Made by a program: the position numbers and the translations under genes. A DNA stretch of 59,436 bases, taken from positions 1 through 59,436 of the forward strand of contig NZ_LZHW01000066.1 in NCBI RefSeq assembly GCF_001667265.1. Reading direction: 5' to 3'. This DNA comes from Mycobacterium sp. ACS4331. GTDB lineage: Bacteria > Actinomycetota > Actinomycetes > Mycobacteriales > Mycobacteriaceae. Below, piece by piece: positions 32,448-41,803 of this stretch (positions are counted from its first letter, which is position 1; the number at the start of each line of letters is the position of its first letter). The notes beneath the pieces are model-generated. The model was given only the letters and a program-made list of their open reading frames with translations, was not told the DNA's origin and did not search any database.

Positions 32448-33734
32448 GTGACGGTGGCGCTGCTGACCGACAAGTACGAGCTGACGATGCTGTCCGCGGC
32501 GCTGCGCGACGGCACCGCGTGGCGTCAGGCCACCTTCGAACTGTTCGCCCGCCGGCTGCCCGATGGTCGGCGTTTCGGTGTTGTCGCGGGCACCGGGCGG
32601 CTGCTGGAAGCACTGCCCCACTTCAGATTCGATGACACCGCACTGGCCGCCGTCGCCGACTTCTGCGACGCGACCACGTTGGACTTCCTGCGCGACTTCT
32701 CATTCCGGGGTGACATCGACGGCTACGCCGAGGGCGATCTGTACTTCCCCCACTCGCCGGTGCTCACGGTGCGCGGCACGTTCGCCGAGTGCGTGCTGCT
32801 GGAGACGTTGGCCCTGTCGATCTTCAACCATGACACCGCGATCGCCTCGGCGGCGGCCCGCATGGTCAGCGCCGCGCAGAAGCGAACGCTGATCGAGATG
32901 GGTTCGCGTCGCACGCACGAGCAGGCCGCGGTGGCCGCGGCCCGCGCGGCCTACATCGCGGGCTTCGCGGGCACCTCCAACCTTGAGGCCAGTCGCAGGT
33001 TCGGTGTCCCCGCGCTCGGCACCAGCGCGCACGCCTTCACCATGCTCTACACCGGTGCGGACGGACCCGACGAACCGGCGGCCTTCCGCGCCCAGGTCGG
33101 CGCCCTCGGCGTGGGCACCACGCTGCTGGTCGACACCTACGACGTGACCACCGGCATCGCCAACGCCGTGGCCGCCGCGGGTACGGCGTTGGGCGCGGTG
33201 CGCATCGACTCGGGCGACCTCGGGGTGCTGGCCCGGCAGGCCCGCCGCCAACTGGACGACCTCGGCGCCACCGGCACGCGCATCGTGGTGTCCGGCGACC
33301 TCGACGAGTACGCGATCGCGGCGCTGCGGGCCGAACCCGTCGACATCTACGGCGTGGGCACCGCGCTGGTCACCGGGTCCGGCGCGCCGACCGCCAACAT
33401 GGTTTACAAGCTGGTCGAGGTCGACGGCCGGCCCGTGCGAAAACGCAGCAGCCAGAAGGAGTCCCAGGGCGGCACCAAACAGGCCGTGCGACTCTGCAAA
33501 CCGACGGGCACCATCACCGAGGAGGTGGTGTTCCCGGCGGGGCAGCGCCCCGCCGGAACCGAGTCCGGGCGCCTGCTGACGATTCCCCTGGTCCGGGAGG
33601 GTCGCGCCGTCGTCGACGCGGACCTCGAGACCGCCCGAGCACTGGTCGCCGCCGGTCTGACCAGCATCCCGTGGGAGGGACTGAAGCTGTCTCACGGCGA
33701 ACCAGCGATCCCCACCCGCACGGTCGCCCCATGA
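32448..33734 (+). CDS. pncB: Nicotinate phosphoribosyltransferase
   Basis: The 428-residue enzyme joins nicotinate and PRPP to give nicotinate mononucleotide in NAD salvage. It begins [11 protein letters not shown] and has the [12 protein letters not shown] segment, [11 protein letters not shown] with the histidine phosphorylated in the ATP-driven reaction, and [13 protein letters not shown]. By position it corresponds to pncB1 (Rv1330c). It starts with GTG and is divergent from clpS. dinG follows after ten bases. Confidence 0.93.
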   Translation: MTVALLTDKYELTMLSAALRDGTAWRQATFELFARRLPDGRRFGVVAGTGRLLEALPHFRFDDTALAAVADFCDATTLDFLRDFSFRGDIDGYAEGDLYFPHSPVLTVRGTFAECVLLETLALSIFNHDTAIASAAARMVSAAQKRTLIEMGSRRTHEQAAVAAARAAYIAGFAGTSNLEASRRFGVPALGTSAHAFTMLYTGADGPDEPAAFRAQVGALGVGTTLLVDTYDVTTGIANAVAAAGTALGAVRIDSGDLGVLARQARRQLDDLGATGTRIVVSGDLDEYAIAALRAEPVDIYGVGTALVTGSGAPTANMVYKLVEVDGRPVRKRSSQKESQGGTKQAVRLCKPTGTITEEVVFPAGQRPAGTESGRLLTIPLVREGRAVVDADLETARALVAAGLTSIPWEGLKLSHGEPAIPTRTVAP

Positions 33735-33744
33735 CTCGGTGTGC

Positions 33745-35793
33745 ATGACCAGCCGAGTCGATCAGGCCCGAGTCGTGGAGTTGTTGAGCACTGCTGTGGC
33801 AGCGCTCGGCGGCAGCGAACGCGAAGGCCAGGTCCAGATGGCCAAGGCGGTCGCACACGCCTTCGCCACCGGTGAGCACCTGGCGGTCCAGGCCGGGACC
33901 GGGACCGGCAAATCGCTGGCCTATCTGGTCCCCTCGATCGCGGTCGCAGTCCGCGACGCCGAGGCCGGACCCGTGGTGGTGTCCACCGCGACGATCGCCC
34001 TGCAGCGGCAGTTGGTGGACCGGGACCTGCCCCGCCTGGCCGACGCGCTGAGCGCGGCACTGCCCCGCAAGCCGCGGTTCGCGCTGCTGAAGGGACGCGG
34101 AAACTACCTGTGCCTCAACAAGATCCACAACGGCGCCGCGGGAGAGGCTGAGGAGGGCGCACCGCAGGAGGAGTTGTTCGAGCCGTTCGCCGCCTCAGCG
34201 TTGGGCCGCGAGGTGCAGCGTCTCACCGCCTGGTCGTCGGAGACGACGTCCGGTGACCGCGACGAACTCAAACCCGGGGTGAGCGAGCGGGCATGGTCGC
34301 AGGTCAGCGTCTCGGCCCGCGAATGCATCGGAGTGGCGCGCTGCCCATTCGGCACCGACTGTTTCTCCGAGCGCGCGCGGGCGATCGCGGGGACGGCGGA
34401 TGTCGTCGTCACCAACCACGCACTGCTGTCCATCGACGCGATCGCCGACGCCTCGGTGCTGCCCGAGCATGATCTGCTCGTGATCGACGAGGCGCACGAA
34501 CTCGTCGACCGGGTCACGTCGGTGGCCACCGGAGAACTGACGTCGGCGGTGCTGACCGCAGCGCAGCGCCGCAGTAGTCGGCTCATCGGCCCGGAACTGT
34601 CGACCCGGTTGGAAGCCGCGGCGTCGACGTTCGTCTCGGCGATCCACGACGCCGAACCGGGCCGCATCGACCATCTCGACGAGGAGCTGGCGACGTATCT
34701 GACGGCGCTGCGCGACGCCGCGCACAACGCGCGGGCCGACATCAACCCGACCCCCGGCGACCCGCAGGCGGCCGCCGCCCGCGCCGAGGCCGTCACCGCG
34801 TTGTCCGACATCCACGACACCGCCGCCCGAATCCTGGAGTCGTTCGGGCCGCCGCTGACCGAGCGCTACGACGTGGTCTGGCTCGACCACGAGGACAACC
34901 GCGGGTCGGTGCGCCCAGTGCTGCGGGTGGCCCCGCTGTCGGTGGCCGGGCTCCTGCGGACCCGCCTGTTCGCCACCACGACCACGGTGCTCACGTCGGC
35001 GACGCTGACGGTCGGCGGCAACTTCGAGGCGATGGCCGGGGCCTGGGGGCTGACCGCGCGCCGAAACGACCCGGCCGAGGGTGAACAGCCCGCGCCCGCG
35101 GCGCCCGCGCCCAAGTGGCGCGGCATCGACGTCGGCTCGCCGTTCGAGCACCAGAAGTCGGGCATCCTCTACATCGCCAAGACCCTTCCGCCACCCGGAC
35201 GCGACGGCACGGGCTCGACCGAACAGCTCACCGAGATCGAAGAACTCATCACCGCCGCCGGGGGCCGGACGCTCGGGCTGTTCTCCTCGATGCGGGCCGC
35301 CCGAGCGGCCGCCGAGGCCATGCGCGAGCGGCTCGACACGCCGGTGCTGTGCCAGGGCGAGGAGTCGACGGCGACGCTGATCGAGCAGTTCGCTTCAGAC
35401 CACGCGACGTCCCTGTTCGGCACCCTGTCGCTGTGGCAGGGCGTCGACGTTCCGGGCCCGTCGCTGTCCCTGGTGCTCATCGACCGGATCCCGTTCCCGC
35501 GTCCCGACGACCCGCTGCTGACCGCGCGTCAGCGATCCGTGTCGGCGCGGGGCGGCAACGGCTTCATGGCCGTCTCGGCCAGTCACGCCGCGCTGCTGCT
35601 CGCGCAGGGCGCGGGACGCCTGCTGCGGCGCGCTGATGATCGCGGTGTGGTCGCCGTCTTGGACTCCCGGATGGCCACCGCGCGATACGCCGGCTATCTG
35701 CGCGCATCGCTGCCGCCGTTCTGGGCGACCACCGATCCGCAGCAGGTCCGCAAGGCCCTCACCAGACTGCGCGCCGCGATCGACGGCGAGTGA
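33745..35793 (+). CDS. dinG: DinG-family iron-sulfur DNA helicase
   Basis: The 682-residue XPD-like superfamily 2 helicase has Walker A QAGTGTGKSLAY near residues 49-60, the DEAH box in VIDEAHEL and the late motifs LWQGVDVPG and QGAGRLLRR. Four cysteines (one in NYLCLN, three in CIGVARCPFGTDC) are spaced as ligands of a 4Fe-4S cluster. It should unwind damaged or structured DNA. The ATG at 33745 is preferred over a GTG at 33739. Neither has a clear ribosome site, so translation may be coupled to pncB. Confidence 0.92.
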   Translation: MTSRVDQARVVELLSTAVAALGGSEREGQVQMAKAVAHAFATGEHLAVQAGTGTGKSLAYLVPSIAVAVRDAEAGPVVVSTATIALQRQLVDRDLPRLADALSAALPRKPRFALLKGRGNYLCLNKIHNGAAGEAEEGAPQEELFEPFAASALGREVQRLTAWSSETTSGDRDELKPGVSERAWSQVSVSARECIGVARCPFGTDCFSERARAIAGTADVVVTNHALLSIDAIADASVLPEHDLLVIDEAHELVDRVTSVATGELTSAVLTAAQRRSSRLIGPELSTRLEAAASTFVSAIHDAEPGRIDHLDEELATYLTALRDAAHNARADINPTPGDPQAAAARAEAVTALSDIHDTAARILESFGPPLTERYDVVWLDHEDNRGSVRPVLRVAPLSVAGLLRTRLFATTTTVLTSATLTVGGNFEAMAGAWGLTARRNDPAEGEQPAPAAPAPKWRGIDVGSPFEHQKSGILYIAKTLPPPGRDGTGSTEQLTEIEELITAAGGRTLGLFSSMRAARAAAEAMRERLDTPVLCQGEESTATLIEQFASDHATSLFGTLSLWQGVDVPGPSLSLVLIDRIPFPRPDDPLLTARQRSVSARGGNGFMAVSASHAALLLAQGAGRLLRRADDRGVVAVLDSRMATARYAGYLRASLPPFWATTDPQQVRKALTRLRAAIDGE

Positions 35794-37307
35794 GGCCTGC
35801 GACCACTAGTCTGGCCGCAGTCGGGGCGTCGCTGCGCCATGGATCGGGGAGGTTGCCGACGGTGCTGCGGGTACTTGCGACGGGCGTGGCGGTGACCGCC
35901 ACCGCCACACTGCTGGCCTCGTGTTCGACGGTGGTGCAGGGCAGTGCGGTCTCGGTGTACGCCGATCCGTTCAAGGTGGCCGGGATGCAGGCCGTGGACG
36001 GGCCCACGGGACTGCGCAGCGGCATCAGCCTCAACGGGCGGAATGTCGAGGAGTCCGACGGCGGCAAGATCGACCAGATCGCGGCGCAGTCGGTCACCGA
36101 TATCGAGCAGTACTGGGACACCGCGTTCAGCGAGACGTTCCCCGGTGCGTTCAAGCCCGTCAGCGCACTGGTGTCGTGGGACTCGCGCGGCTACGCCATG
36201 AACTTCTGTGGTGACTTCACCGCGGGACTCGTGAACGCCGCGTTCTGCCCCGTCGACAACACCATCGGGTGGGACCGCGGTGAACTGTTCCCCGCGCTGC
36301 GGCGCGCCCATGGCGATATGGCCATCACCATGGTGTTGGCCCACGAGTACGGGCATTCGGTGCAGAAGCAGGCTCGGCTGAACAAGCGCAACGTCTCCAC
36401 GCTGGTCGCCGAACAGCAGGCGGACTGCTTCTCAGGCGCCTACATGCGCTGGGTGGCCGAGGACAACTCCGACCGCTTCACCCTCAGTACGGGCGACGGC
36501 CTGAACAATCTGCTGGTCAGCATGATCTCGTTCCGCGATCCCCTGCTGACCGAGGAGGACCGGTCCTTCGGTGCCGCCCAGGACGAACACGGCTCGGCGT
36601 TCGAACGGATCTCGGCCTTCCAGTTCGGCTTCACCGACGGGCCGTCCGCATGCGCGTCGATCGACGCCAAGGAGGTCGCGCAGCGGCGCGGCGACCTGCC
36701 GGTCGCTCTGGCGGGCGGCGAGACCGGCGAGTGGGCGGTCTCGGAGGAGTCTGTGACGGCGTTCATCGACGCGATGAACGCCAAGTTCTCACCGCAGAAC
36801 CCGCCGACGCTGACCTTCGACGCCGACCGGGCGTCGGCCTGCCAGGACGCCCGTCCGAGCCCGCCGGTCTCCTACTGTCCCAGCACCAACACCATCGCCG
36901 TCGACCTGCCGGGGCTTCAGGAGATGGGTTCACCGCGCGACCAGGACGATCAGTCGGCGATGCTCTCCGGCGACAACTCGGCCTACTCGGTCTTGATGTC
37001 CCGGTACGTGCTGGCACTGCAGAACGAGCGCGGTCTGGAGCTCGACAGTGCCGAAGCCGGTCTGCGGACGGCGTGCCTGACCGGTGTGGCCACCACGATG
37101 CTCACCGAACGGGTCAACACGCCCGCGGGCAACACGATCGCGCTCACCGCGGGTGATGTCGACGAGGCGGTGGCCGGCCTGCTGATCAACGGTTTGGCGG
37201 CCAGCGATGTCAATGGCGAGACCGTACCGGCAGGGTTCTCGCGGATCGACGCGTTCCGCGCCGGCGTGCTCGGCGATCAGGAGCGCTGCCTGCGCCGCTT
37301 CCCGTAG
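35790..37307 (+). CDS. Exported neutral zinc metallopeptidase-like lipoprotein
   Basis: The 505-residue protein has a long export signal with a lipobox ending at Cys45 (LLASC). It has the zinc-binding HEYGH at residues 185-189, followed by AEQQADCFSGAY, which supplies a further acidic ligand, as in the YpfJ-type putative neutral zinc metallopeptidases. It probably acts at the cell surface. The GTG start overlaps the dinG stop as GTGA; a GTG at 35862 would give a shorter signal. It is not present between dinG and glgP in M. tuberculosis. Confidence 0.82.
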   Translation: MRPATTSLAAVGASLRHGSGRLPTVLRVLATGVAVTATATLLASCSTVVQGSAVSVYADPFKVAGMQAVDGPTGLRSGISLNGRNVEESDGGKIDQIAAQSVTDIEQYWDTAFSETFPGAFKPVSALVSWDSRGYAMNFCGDFTAGLVNAAFCPVDNTIGWDRGELFPALRRAHGDMAITMVLAHEYGHSVQKQARLNKRNVSTLVAEQQADCFSGAYMRWVAEDNSDRFTLSTGDGLNNLLVSMISFRDPLLTEEDRSFGAAQDEHGSAFERISAFQFGFTDGPSACASIDAKEVAQRRGDLPVALAGGETGEWAVSEESVTAFIDAMNAKFSPQNPPTLTFDADRASACQDARPSPPVSYCPSTNTIAVDLPGLQEMGSPRDQDDQSAMLSGDNSAYSVLMSRYVLALQNERGLELDSAEAGLRTACLTGVATTMLTERVNTPAGNTIALTAGDVDEAVAGLLINGLAASDVNGETVPAGFSRIDAFRAGVLGDQERCLRRFP

Positions 37308-37310
37308 GTC

Positions 37311-38105
37311 TCACACCTTCTTGGTGGTGCCGTAGTAGGCCTGGATGGCGTCGGAGACGTCGGTCGACCGGGTCAGCACCGCGTAGGAACGGATGAAGGA
37401 CTCCCCCACACAGCCGTCGATCTTGATGTGGAATCCGTTGATCGACACCCACGGTTCTGAACCGCGGTACTCCTTCTTGGTGACCGGGACGATGTTGACG
37501 ATGCCGGGCTTGAGGCCGATCGCGATGCCACCGCTGACCGGCGTCGACAGTACTGGGGCCACGCCGTCGATGCCGATGCCGTTGCTGTCGATGCCGAGCA
37601 GGCCGATCGACGGGGTGACGCCGACGCTGCCGGTCAACGAGACGCCGTTGGACGTGCTCATGTCGATGCCGCAGCCGATCTGATAGCCGACTTCGAGGAC
37701 TCCTTCGGGGGTTTCGCCACCACCGTCGGGCCCGACGGCCGACCCGTTGAACACCCCGCGCACCTCGTAGTCGCGCGACGACAGCGCCGTCGTCAGCGGT
37801 GCGACCGGCCTGATGAACTCGTCCTTGGCGCCCACGGTCAGGGTCCAACCATCGGGCGCGGTCGACGTGGCTGGCGGGTTGGAGACGACGGCGCCGTCGT
37901 CCACGGCCGCGGCGGGTTCGATCACCGTCCCGGGATCGGCCGCCCCTGCTTCGGCGGCGACAGGATCGGCCGCCGCGGATTCTGCGGCGACGGGTTCGGC
38001 GGCCGGTTCCAGTGCGGGCTCCGGGTCAGCGCCGGCGGACGGCATGCTGACGGTGAGCAACAGGACGCCGGCCGCGGCCGCCGCGGCTCGATGAACGCGG
38101 ATCAC
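37311..38105 (-). CDS. MspA-family porin-like exported protein
   Basis: The 264-residue protein has a signal peptide ending around PSAGA, then a ~50-residue Ala/Pro/Glu-rich tract and an MspA-type domain. LEVGYQIGCGIDMS corresponds to LELGYQIGFPWSLG of MspA, and the C-terminus YAVLTRSTDVSDAIQAYYG corresponds to its final strand. MspA proteins form octameric outer-membrane pores. The low-complexity insert and two cysteines (in GCGID and DGCVGES) are unusual. It is convergent with the metallopeptidase gene, four bases apart. Confidence 0.8.
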   Translation of the reverse strand: MIRVHRAAAAAAGVLLLTVSMPSAGADPEPALEPAAEPVAAESAAADPVAAEAGAADPGTVIEPAAAVDDGAVVSNPPATSTAPDGWTLTVGAKDEFIRPVAPLTTALSSRDYEVRGVFNGSAVGPDGGGETPEGVLEVGYQIGCGIDMSTSNGVSLTGSVGVTPSIGLLGIDSNGIGIDGVAPVLSTPVSGGIAIGLKPGIVNIVPVTKKEYRGSEPWVSINGFHIKIDGCVGESFIRSYAVLTRSTDVSDAIQAYYGTTKKV

Positions 38106-38225
38106 AATTCGCCTCTCCCCGAGCGTCGAACCCAGTCACACCGCGTCGCGCAACGTGACCGTCGACACCCCTTTTCGGGGAACTTACCTCGCCGCCACAC
38201 CGTGCCGGAAAGAAGGTTGGTCGAG

Positions 38226-39074
38226 TCAGACGGGCAGCCGCTGGACGAAGCCACACTCGAGCGCGACCCACACCGCCCCGTCGGGGCCGACGGCCAACCC
38301 GTGCGGCTCGCTGCCCGGGGGCAGGTCGAACGTCGTGATCTCGCCTTCGGCAGTGACCCGCGCCAGCTGATCTCCGGCCCACAGGCTCACCCACACCCCG
38401 CCGGAGGGGTCCGCCAACACCGCATGTGGTCGCCCCGGCAGGGGCATCTCCTGCATCGCGTCGTCGACGGGGATTCGGCCCAGCTTGTCGGCACGGATCT
38501 CGGTGAACCAGACCGCGTCGTCGTGCGTCGCGGCTATGCCGACAGGCCCGGCGTTGGGGGTCGGCACCTCTCGGACGGTGTAGTCGCCGCGCGGGTCCAG
38601 GCGACCGATGGCGTTCCCCGTGTTCAGGGTGAACCACAGCGCGTTGTCCGGCCCGCAGCAGATCATCGACGGCGAGCCGCGCACCACAAGTTCCGTGGAG
38701 ACCTCACCGGTGGGCGTGATCCTTCCGATACCGCCCTGGGTCGTCTCGGTGAACCACACGCAGCCGTCGGGGCCGTTGACCAGACCGTAGGGGGTGCTGC
38801 CTTCGCTCAGCGGGAAGGAGCTCTGCGTGCCGTCGACGCTGATCCGGCCGATGTGCCCATCCCCGTTTCGGGTGAACCACATCGCCCCGTCCGCACCGGC
38901 GACGATCTGGGACGGCTTCGCCTCGGGCGCCACCGGGAACACCGTCGCGGCACCGTCGGCGGCGACCGCGGCGATCTCGCCGCTGTGCGCGAGGGTGACC
39001 CACATGCGGCCGTCGGGTCCGGCCGCCAACGCATACGGTCCACCCCGGAGGGGGACGGTCAGGGCACTGCTCAC
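38226..39074 (-). CDS. Virginiamycin B lyase-like beta-propeller
   Basis: The 282-residue protein is a seven-bladed propeller built from repeats of the form GPDGxxWFTExxxxxIGRI. It aligns with virginiamycin B lyase (Vgb), which linearises streptogramin B antibiotics. The positions of the Vgb active-site residues His228, Glu268, His270 and Glu284 hold His217 (GRPHA), Glu256 and His258 (SEPHG) and Glu273 (ALECG). No signal peptide is seen. Its ATG overlaps the glgP stop by four bases, so it is translated from the glgP transcript. The natural substrate may not be an antibiotic. Confidence 0.82.
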   Translation of the reverse strand: MSSALTVPLRGGPYALAAGPDGRMWVTLAHSGEIAAVAADGAATVFPVAPEAKPSQIVAGADGAMWFTRNGDGHIGRISVDGTQSSFPLSEGSTPYGLVNGPDGCVWFTETTQGGIGRITPTGEVSTELVVRGSPSMICCGPDNALWFTLNTGNAIGRLDPRGDYTVREVPTPNAGPVGIAATHDDAVWFTEIRADKLGRIPVDDAMQEMPLPGRPHAVLADPSGGVWVSLWAGDQLARVTAEGEITTFDLPPGSEPHGLAVGPDGAVWVALECGFVQRLPV

Positions 39075-41644
39075 GCCAGCCGCACCAGACCCAACTCGGC
39101 GCCCGAGGCCAGCAGCGGGTGGTGCGGAAGCACCCGGACGGTGTAGCCCACCGAGCCGGCCACCGGCAGCGGCGCCGTGGTCGAGAAGACCGCGCTTCCG
39201 TCGTCGGTGGTGCCGGTGTGCGTCATGGGTGCGGTCTCCGGGTCGATCAGCAGATCAGTGCCGTCGACCCGGCCCAGCACGGCCTGCACCTGGACCTCCT
39301 CGGGCCGCAGGCCGGCCAACTGCACCGTCGCGGTCAGGGTGAGCTCCGAACCGAGGACCGGGGTGTCCGGCAGTCCCGAGCTGTCAACCTCGGTGATGGT
39401 CACCTTCGGCCAGGCCGCCCACACCTTGGCGCGGTAGGCGGCCAGATCCCGTGCCGGTTCGAACGAGGTGCCCACGGTGCGCCGAAATGACTGCGCCGCG
39501 GGCGCGTAGTACTGCTCTGTGTAGTCCCGCACCATGCGCGAGGCCAGCACCTTCGGGCCCAGCACCTGCTGGGTGTGGCGGACCATCTCCACCCAGCGGA
39601 TCGGCACGCCGTCGGCGTCGCGGTCGTAGAACCGGGGCGTCACCGCGCTGCTGAGCAGGTCGTAGAGTGCGGCGGCCTCCAGGTCGTCGCGCCGTGCCTC
39701 GTCGGCGACTCCGTCGGCGGTCGGGATCTCCCAACCGTTCTCGCCGTCGTACCACTCGTCCCACCAACCGTCTCGGATGGACAGGTTGAGGCCCCCGTTG
39801 AGCGCGCTTTTCATGCCCGAGGTTCCGCAGGCCTCGAGCGGGCGCAGCGGGTTGTTCAGCCAGACGTCGCAGCCCCAGTAGAGCAGCCGCGCCATCGACA
39901 TGTCGTAATCGGGCAGGAAGGCGATCCGGTGCCGCACCTCAGGCCGGTCGGCGAACCGCACCACCTGCTGGATCAACGACTTACCGCCGTCATCGGCGGG
40001 ATGCGACTTGCCCGCGACGATCAGTTGGACGGGACGGTCCTCGTCGAGCAGCAGCGCTTCAAGCCGCTTCGGGTCACGCAGCATGAGGGTGAGCCGCTTG
40101 TAGGTCGGGACGCGGCGGGCGAACCCGATGGTCAGCACATCCTCGCTGAACGCCGTTGCGATCCAGCCGAGTTCGGCCTCGGTTGCGCCTCGCTCCAGCC
40201 AGGATCGGCGCAACCGGTCGCGCACGTCCGCGATCAACTGGGCCCGCAGCTGCGAACGGATGCGCCACAACCTCTCGGCGTCGACCTCCTGCAGTCGCAG
40301 CCAGGTGGCCGGGTCGCGAAGCTCGTTCAACGAGTCACCCAAGACCTCGCGCGCCAACTCGATCCACGGCGGCGCGACCCAGGTGGGCGCGTGCACGCCG
40401 TTGGTGACCGACCCGATCGGCACCTCCGCCGCGTCGAAGCCCGGCCACAGTTCGTTGAACATCTCGCGACTGACCTCGCCGTGCAGCAGCGAGACACCGT
40501 TGGCGCGCTGCGCGAGCCGAAGCCCCATGTGGGCCATGTTGAACTTGCCCGGGTCGTCCTCGGCACCGAACTCGATCACCCGCTCCAGCGGGACTCCGGG
40601 CAGCAGCGGATTGGGCCGGCCATCGGCGAAGTACCGCCGCACCATGTCGGTCGGGAACCGGTCGATGCCCGCGGGCACCGGAGTGTGGGTGGTGAACACC
40701 GTGCTCGAACGCACCACCGTCAGCGCGGTCTCGAAGTCCAGACCCGAACTGGCGATGTACTCGCGGATCCGTTCGACACCGAGGAATCCGGCGTGACCCT
40801 CGTTCATGTGGAACACCTCGGGCGCCGGGCGGTTCTCGATCTCGGTGAACGCGCGGATCGCCCGGACTCCCCCGACACCGGCCAGGATCTCCTGCCTGAT
40901 GCGGTGCTCCTGGTCGCCGCCGTACAGGCGGTCGGTGACGGCACGCATGTCGTGCTCGTTCTCGGGGATGTCGGAGTCCAGCAGCAGCAGCGGCACACGG
41001 CCGACCTGAGCGACCCAGATCCGGGCGCGCAGTTGCGCACCCTCGGGCATCGTGAGGTCCACCAGGGCCGGGCTCCCGTCGGCGTGGGCCAGCAGGCGCA
41101 GCGGCAGGCCCTGCGGATCCAGCGCCGGATAGTTCTCGTGCTGCCACCCGTCGGCGGTCAGCGACTGGCGGAAGTAGCCGGACCGGTAGAGCAGGCCGAC
41201 AGCGATGAGCGGCAGCCCCAGGTCGGAGGCGGACTTGAGGTGATCGCCGGCCAGGATGCCCAACCCGCCCGAGTAGTTGGGCAGCACGGTCGCAACGCCG
41301 AACTCCATCGAGAAGTACGCGATGCCCGTGGGCATCTGTCCCTCGGGCTGCTGCTGGTACCACAGTGGCTGGGTCAGGTACTCCCGCAGGTCGGCGGCCA
41401 CCACGTCGAGCCGGTCGAGGAAGTCCCGGTCGACCGCGAGCTCGTCGAGGCGCTGGGGGCTGACCGCGCCGAGCAGGGCCACGGGGTCACCGCCGGTGCG
41501 CTGCCACAGGGCCTCATCGATCGAGGCGAACAGATCCTGCGTCTGCCTGTCCCACGACCAGCGCAGGTTGACCGAAAGCTGCTCGAGCGCTGCGAGCCGC
41601 TCCGGCAGATGGACACGGACTGTGAACCTGCGGAGTGCTTTCAC
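39071..41644 (-). CDS. glgP: Alpha-glucan phosphorylase
   Basis: The 857-residue enzyme releases glucose 1-phosphate from glycogen-type glucans. It matches mycobacterial GlgP along its length, with YFSMEFGVATVLPNYSGGLG, HMNEGHAGFLG and the PLP lysine Lys612 in GTSGMKSALNGG. The GTG at 41644 is chosen to match the known N-terminus KALRRFTVRVHLPERL. A TAAGCT -10 element lies eight bases upstream with no ribosome site, so a leaderless start is likely. It is divergent from glgE and overlaps the propeller gene downstream. Confidence 0.95.
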   Translation of the reverse strand: MKALRRFTVRVHLPERLAALEQLSVNLRWSWDRQTQDLFASIDEALWQRTGGDPVALLGAVSPQRLDELAVDRDFLDRLDVVAADLREYLTQPLWYQQQPEGQMPTGIAYFSMEFGVATVLPNYSGGLGILAGDHLKSASDLGLPLIAVGLLYRSGYFRQSLTADGWQHENYPALDPQGLPLRLLAHADGSPALVDLTMPEGAQLRARIWVAQVGRVPLLLLDSDIPENEHDMRAVTDRLYGGDQEHRIRQEILAGVGGVRAIRAFTEIENRPAPEVFHMNEGHAGFLGVERIREYIASSGLDFETALTVVRSSTVFTTHTPVPAGIDRFPTDMVRRYFADGRPNPLLPGVPLERVIEFGAEDDPGKFNMAHMGLRLAQRANGVSLLHGEVSREMFNELWPGFDAAEVPIGSVTNGVHAPTWVAPPWIELAREVLGDSLNELRDPATWLRLQEVDAERLWRIRSQLRAQLIADVRDRLRRSWLERGATEAELGWIATAFSEDVLTIGFARRVPTYKRLTLMLRDPKRLEALLLDEDRPVQLIVAGKSHPADDGGKSLIQQVVRFADRPEVRHRIAFLPDYDMSMARLLYWGCDVWLNNPLRPLEACGTSGMKSALNGGLNLSIRDGWWDEWYDGENGWEIPTADGVADEARRDDLEAAALYDLLSSAVTPRFYDRDADGVPIRWVEMVRHTQQVLGPKVLASRMVRDYTEQYYAPAAQSFRRTVGTSFEPARDLAAYRAKVWAAWPKVTITEVDSSGLPDTPVLGSELTLTATVQLAGLRPEEVQVQAVLGRVDGTDLLIDPETAPMTHTGTTDDGSAVFSTTAPLPVAGSVGYTVRVLPHHPLLASGAELGLVRLA

Positions 41645-41652
41645 ACGTTCAG

Positions 41653-41658
41653 AGCTTA
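41653..41658 (-). promoter_or_regulatory. -10 element of glgP
   Basis: TAAGCT on the minus strand lies eight bases before the glgP GTG, and no Shine-Dalgarno sequence intervenes. Confidence 0.4.
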
Positions 41659-41723
41659 CTGACGTCGGGCGGCCGTGCGGTCCGCTGCGCTCAGCTTGCC
41701 GCTCCACCGCCGTCGATCACCAC

Positions 41724-41729
41724 TACGGT
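41724..41729 (+). promoter_or_regulatory. Possible -10 element of glgE-glgB operon
   Basis: TACGGT lies 74 bases before the glgE GTG in the 159-base gap between the divergent glgP and glgE genes. glgE has a good ribosome site (AAAAGGAG), so its mRNA should have a leader, consistent with this position. Confidence 0.35.
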
Positions 41730-41803
41730 GTGAAGTGAGGCGGAAGTGGATATCACCAACAGGACACGACCACCAGAACGCCGAAACTAAAAGGAGCGCT
41801 CGA

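Noticed and set aside
39575..41662. A 695-codon open frame on the plus strand
   Set aside because: It is the antisense of glgP, which matches known GlgP over its whole length; the plus-strand translation has no family features.
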